The position numbers and the translations under genes were made by a program. From NCBI GenBank assembly GCA_006227965.1, contig SBFL01000277.1:1-5192 (forward strand): a DNA stretch of 5,192 nucleotides, written 5' to 3'. Numbering within the stretch: the stretch's first letter is position 1; every line of letters starts with the position of its first letter. Shown here one piece after another: positions 3,974 to 5,192 of this stretch. The notes under the pieces were generated by a model. The model did not search any database and was not told where the DNA came from. It saw only the letters and a program-made list of their open reading frames with translations. The DNA comes from Bacteroidota bacterium. Its GTDB lineage: Bacteria > Bacteroidota > Bacteroidia > Flavobacteriales > Flavobacteriaceae.

Positions 3974-5192
3974 ATGACCTTCCAAAATGTACTGTGGATC
4001 GGGCTTTGTGCAGTTTTGGCATTTGGAGGGGTCTGGTACCTGTATTTTTTCCGGGCAAAAAACTACCCTTCTAAATACCTGCTTGCCTGCCTGCGTTTTA
4101 TCAGTTTCATGGGGATACTGCTGTTGCTGATCCCGCTGAATCTCGAGAAAATAACCCCATTTACTGAGAAACAGGGACTGATCCTTTTACTGGATAACAG
4201 CGGATCGGCAGGAAGGGACCCTGCCAGAGAACAGATTCTCAGGGCGAGGGATCTTTTTTCCGGGGATCGTGCACTCAGGGATCGGTTCGACCTTAGCACC
4301 TATGTTTTCGGGAAGTCCCTGCGGAACTCAGACAGCCTGGATTTTTCCGAGAACGGGACGGATATCACCTCGGCCCTGGAATCCCTCTCGAGAGGGTATC
4401 TCGACGAAAATACCAGCATAGTCCTGATAACAGACGGAATTGAAAACCAGGGACGGAGCCTTGGGGCGGCAGCCAAATCCTATGCTCCGGTCTATCCTGT
4501 GGTCGTTGGGGATACGACGCGTTATGAGGATATCAGGATAGACCAGGTAAACCTGAACCGGTATGCCTTTCTGGATAACCAGTTCCCGGTGGAAGTCCTA
4601 ATATCCCATAGCGGTGCGAGACCGGCAAACGTGAAGCTGTCCCTTCTGGATAATGGAAAGCGGGTATTCCAACAGGACCTTACTATGAAGGCGGGAAGAT
4701 CGACTCAGCGGGTGAATGTCCTATTAAGGGCAGATAAAGTAGGGTTCCATCAGATTACAGCCTCAGTGCCGGCTTTGGAAAACGAGCGTAATATCCACAA
4801 TAACAGTCAGGCGGCAGGGATTGAAGTTATCGACGAGACCACGCTGATATCCATTGTTTCTTCGCATCCCCACCCTGATCTGGGAATGCTTAAGCGATCC
4901 ATTGAGGCCAATGAACAACGGCAGGCCCGTGTGGTAATGCCTTCAGAGGTCGCCTCCCTTAGCGGGGATACGGACCTCTGGATCTTTTTTCAGCCGGATA
5001 TCTCTTTCCGTTCGGCCTACGACCTGCTAAAAAACACGAAAACCCCCCTTGTGACCATTACAGGAGGGCTGACTGACTGGAACTTCCTGAATGCCGTACA
5101 GGGTAGTTTTATCCTGGAGGAAGCCGGCCCCGAAGAGGAATTGTTGCCCGAACTTAACCCGTCCTTTGGGTATTTTGATGTTTCTCAATGGG
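3974..5192 (+). CDS. Membrane-anchored VWA-domain protein, N-terminal part
   Basis: Function unknown. The reading frame is open from the ATG at 3974 to the window end (406 codons), so the C-terminus is missing; relatives I recall are roughly 650-700 residues. The start is well fixed because a TGA stop in the same frame directly precedes the ATG. Two hydrophobic helices (about 6-26 and 36-55) anchor the N-terminus. A von Willebrand factor A domain follows (about 67-185) with a complete metal-binding (MIDAS) set: D74-x-S76-x-S78 in LLLDNSGS, T129 in GTDI, and D154 in LITDG. Residues about 195-287 look like an Ig-like/CARDB beta-sandwich ending in NNSQAAGIEVID, and about 290-380 begins an alpha/beta segment resembling the glutamine-amidotransferase-like region of similar proteins, without visible catalytic residues so far. 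The layout suggests a metal-dependent protein-binding platform on the periplasmic side or at the membrane. BatA-like proteins share the helix-VWA idea but lack these later domains. Confidence 0.88.
   Translation, partial: MTFQNVLWIGLCAVLAFGGVWYLYFFRAKNYPSKYLLACLRFISFMGILLLLIPLNLEKITPFTEKQGLILLLDNSGSAGRDPAREQILRARDLFSGDRALRDRFDLSTYVFGKSLRNSDSLDFSENGTDITSALESLSRGYLDENTSIVLITDGIENQGRSLGAAAKSYAPVYPVVVGDTTRYEDIRIDQVNLNRYAFLDNQFPVEVLISHSGARPANVKLSLLDNGKRVFQQDLTMKAGRSTQRVNVLLRADKVGFHQITASVPALENERNIHNNSQAAGIEVIDETTLISIVSSHPHPDLGMLKRSIEANEQRQARVVMPSEVASLSGDTDLWIFFQPDISFRSAYDLLKNTKTPLVTITGGLTDWNFLNAVQGSFILEEAGPEEELLPELNPSFGYFDVSQW

Noticed and set aside
4063..4299. Minus-strand ORF of 78 codons.
   Set aside because: It lies antisense to the VWA gene, whose frame is open and carries a complete MIDAS motif across the same bases.

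Overview
The window looks like a stretch of core chromosome from a member of the Bacteroidota, most likely a marine Flavobacteriaceae with a fairly balanced base composition (a Robiginitalea-like or related genus is a guess). Three things point there. The gene order lpxA - efp - second lpxD-like gene - sucD - fabG is, from memory, a flavobacterial arrangement. Both gaps upstream of sucD and fabG hold exact matches to the Bacteroidota -7 promoter element TAnnTTTG. No start codon has a well-placed Shine-Dalgarno sequence; instead the leaders of sucD and fabG are A-rich. All genes lie on the plus strand.

Region 1 (1-2005) is the end of a lipid A operon. It holds the C-terminal part of lpxA (cut by the window start), then efp for elongation factor P only 2 nt later, then an LpxD-family N-acyltransferase 9 nt after that. 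LpxA and LpxD are left-handed beta-helix acyltransferases of the Raetz pathway. EF-P rescues ribosomes stalled on proline runs and is here apparently just a passenger of the operon.

Region 2 (2006-2984) is sucD, the alpha subunit of succinyl-CoA synthetase, without sucC beside it. Its 60-nt upstream gap contains a -7 promoter match and an inverted repeat that can be read either as a weak terminator for the lpx operon or as an operator-like dyad. A strong, bidirectional-looking intrinsic terminator closes the gene.

Region 3 (2985-5192) starts with a good Bacteroidota-type promoter immediately after that terminator. It carries fabG (3-oxoacyl-ACP reductase), then a gap with a possible 27-residue single-pass membrane protein, then the 5' 406 codons of a membrane-anchored von Willebrand factor A (VWA) domain protein that runs off the window end. 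No terminator is visible between fabG and the VWA gene, so they may be co-transcribed.

The shared theme is envelope and fatty-acid metabolism: FabG helps make the 3-hydroxyacyl chains that LpxA and LpxD transfer. I see no mobile element, CRISPR array, tRNA, rRNA or clear sign of horizontal transfer. Most of the window is ordinary housekeeping sequence. The least explained items are the atypical second LpxD-like enzyme, the dyad in the sucD promoter, the small membrane ORF and the VWA protein.
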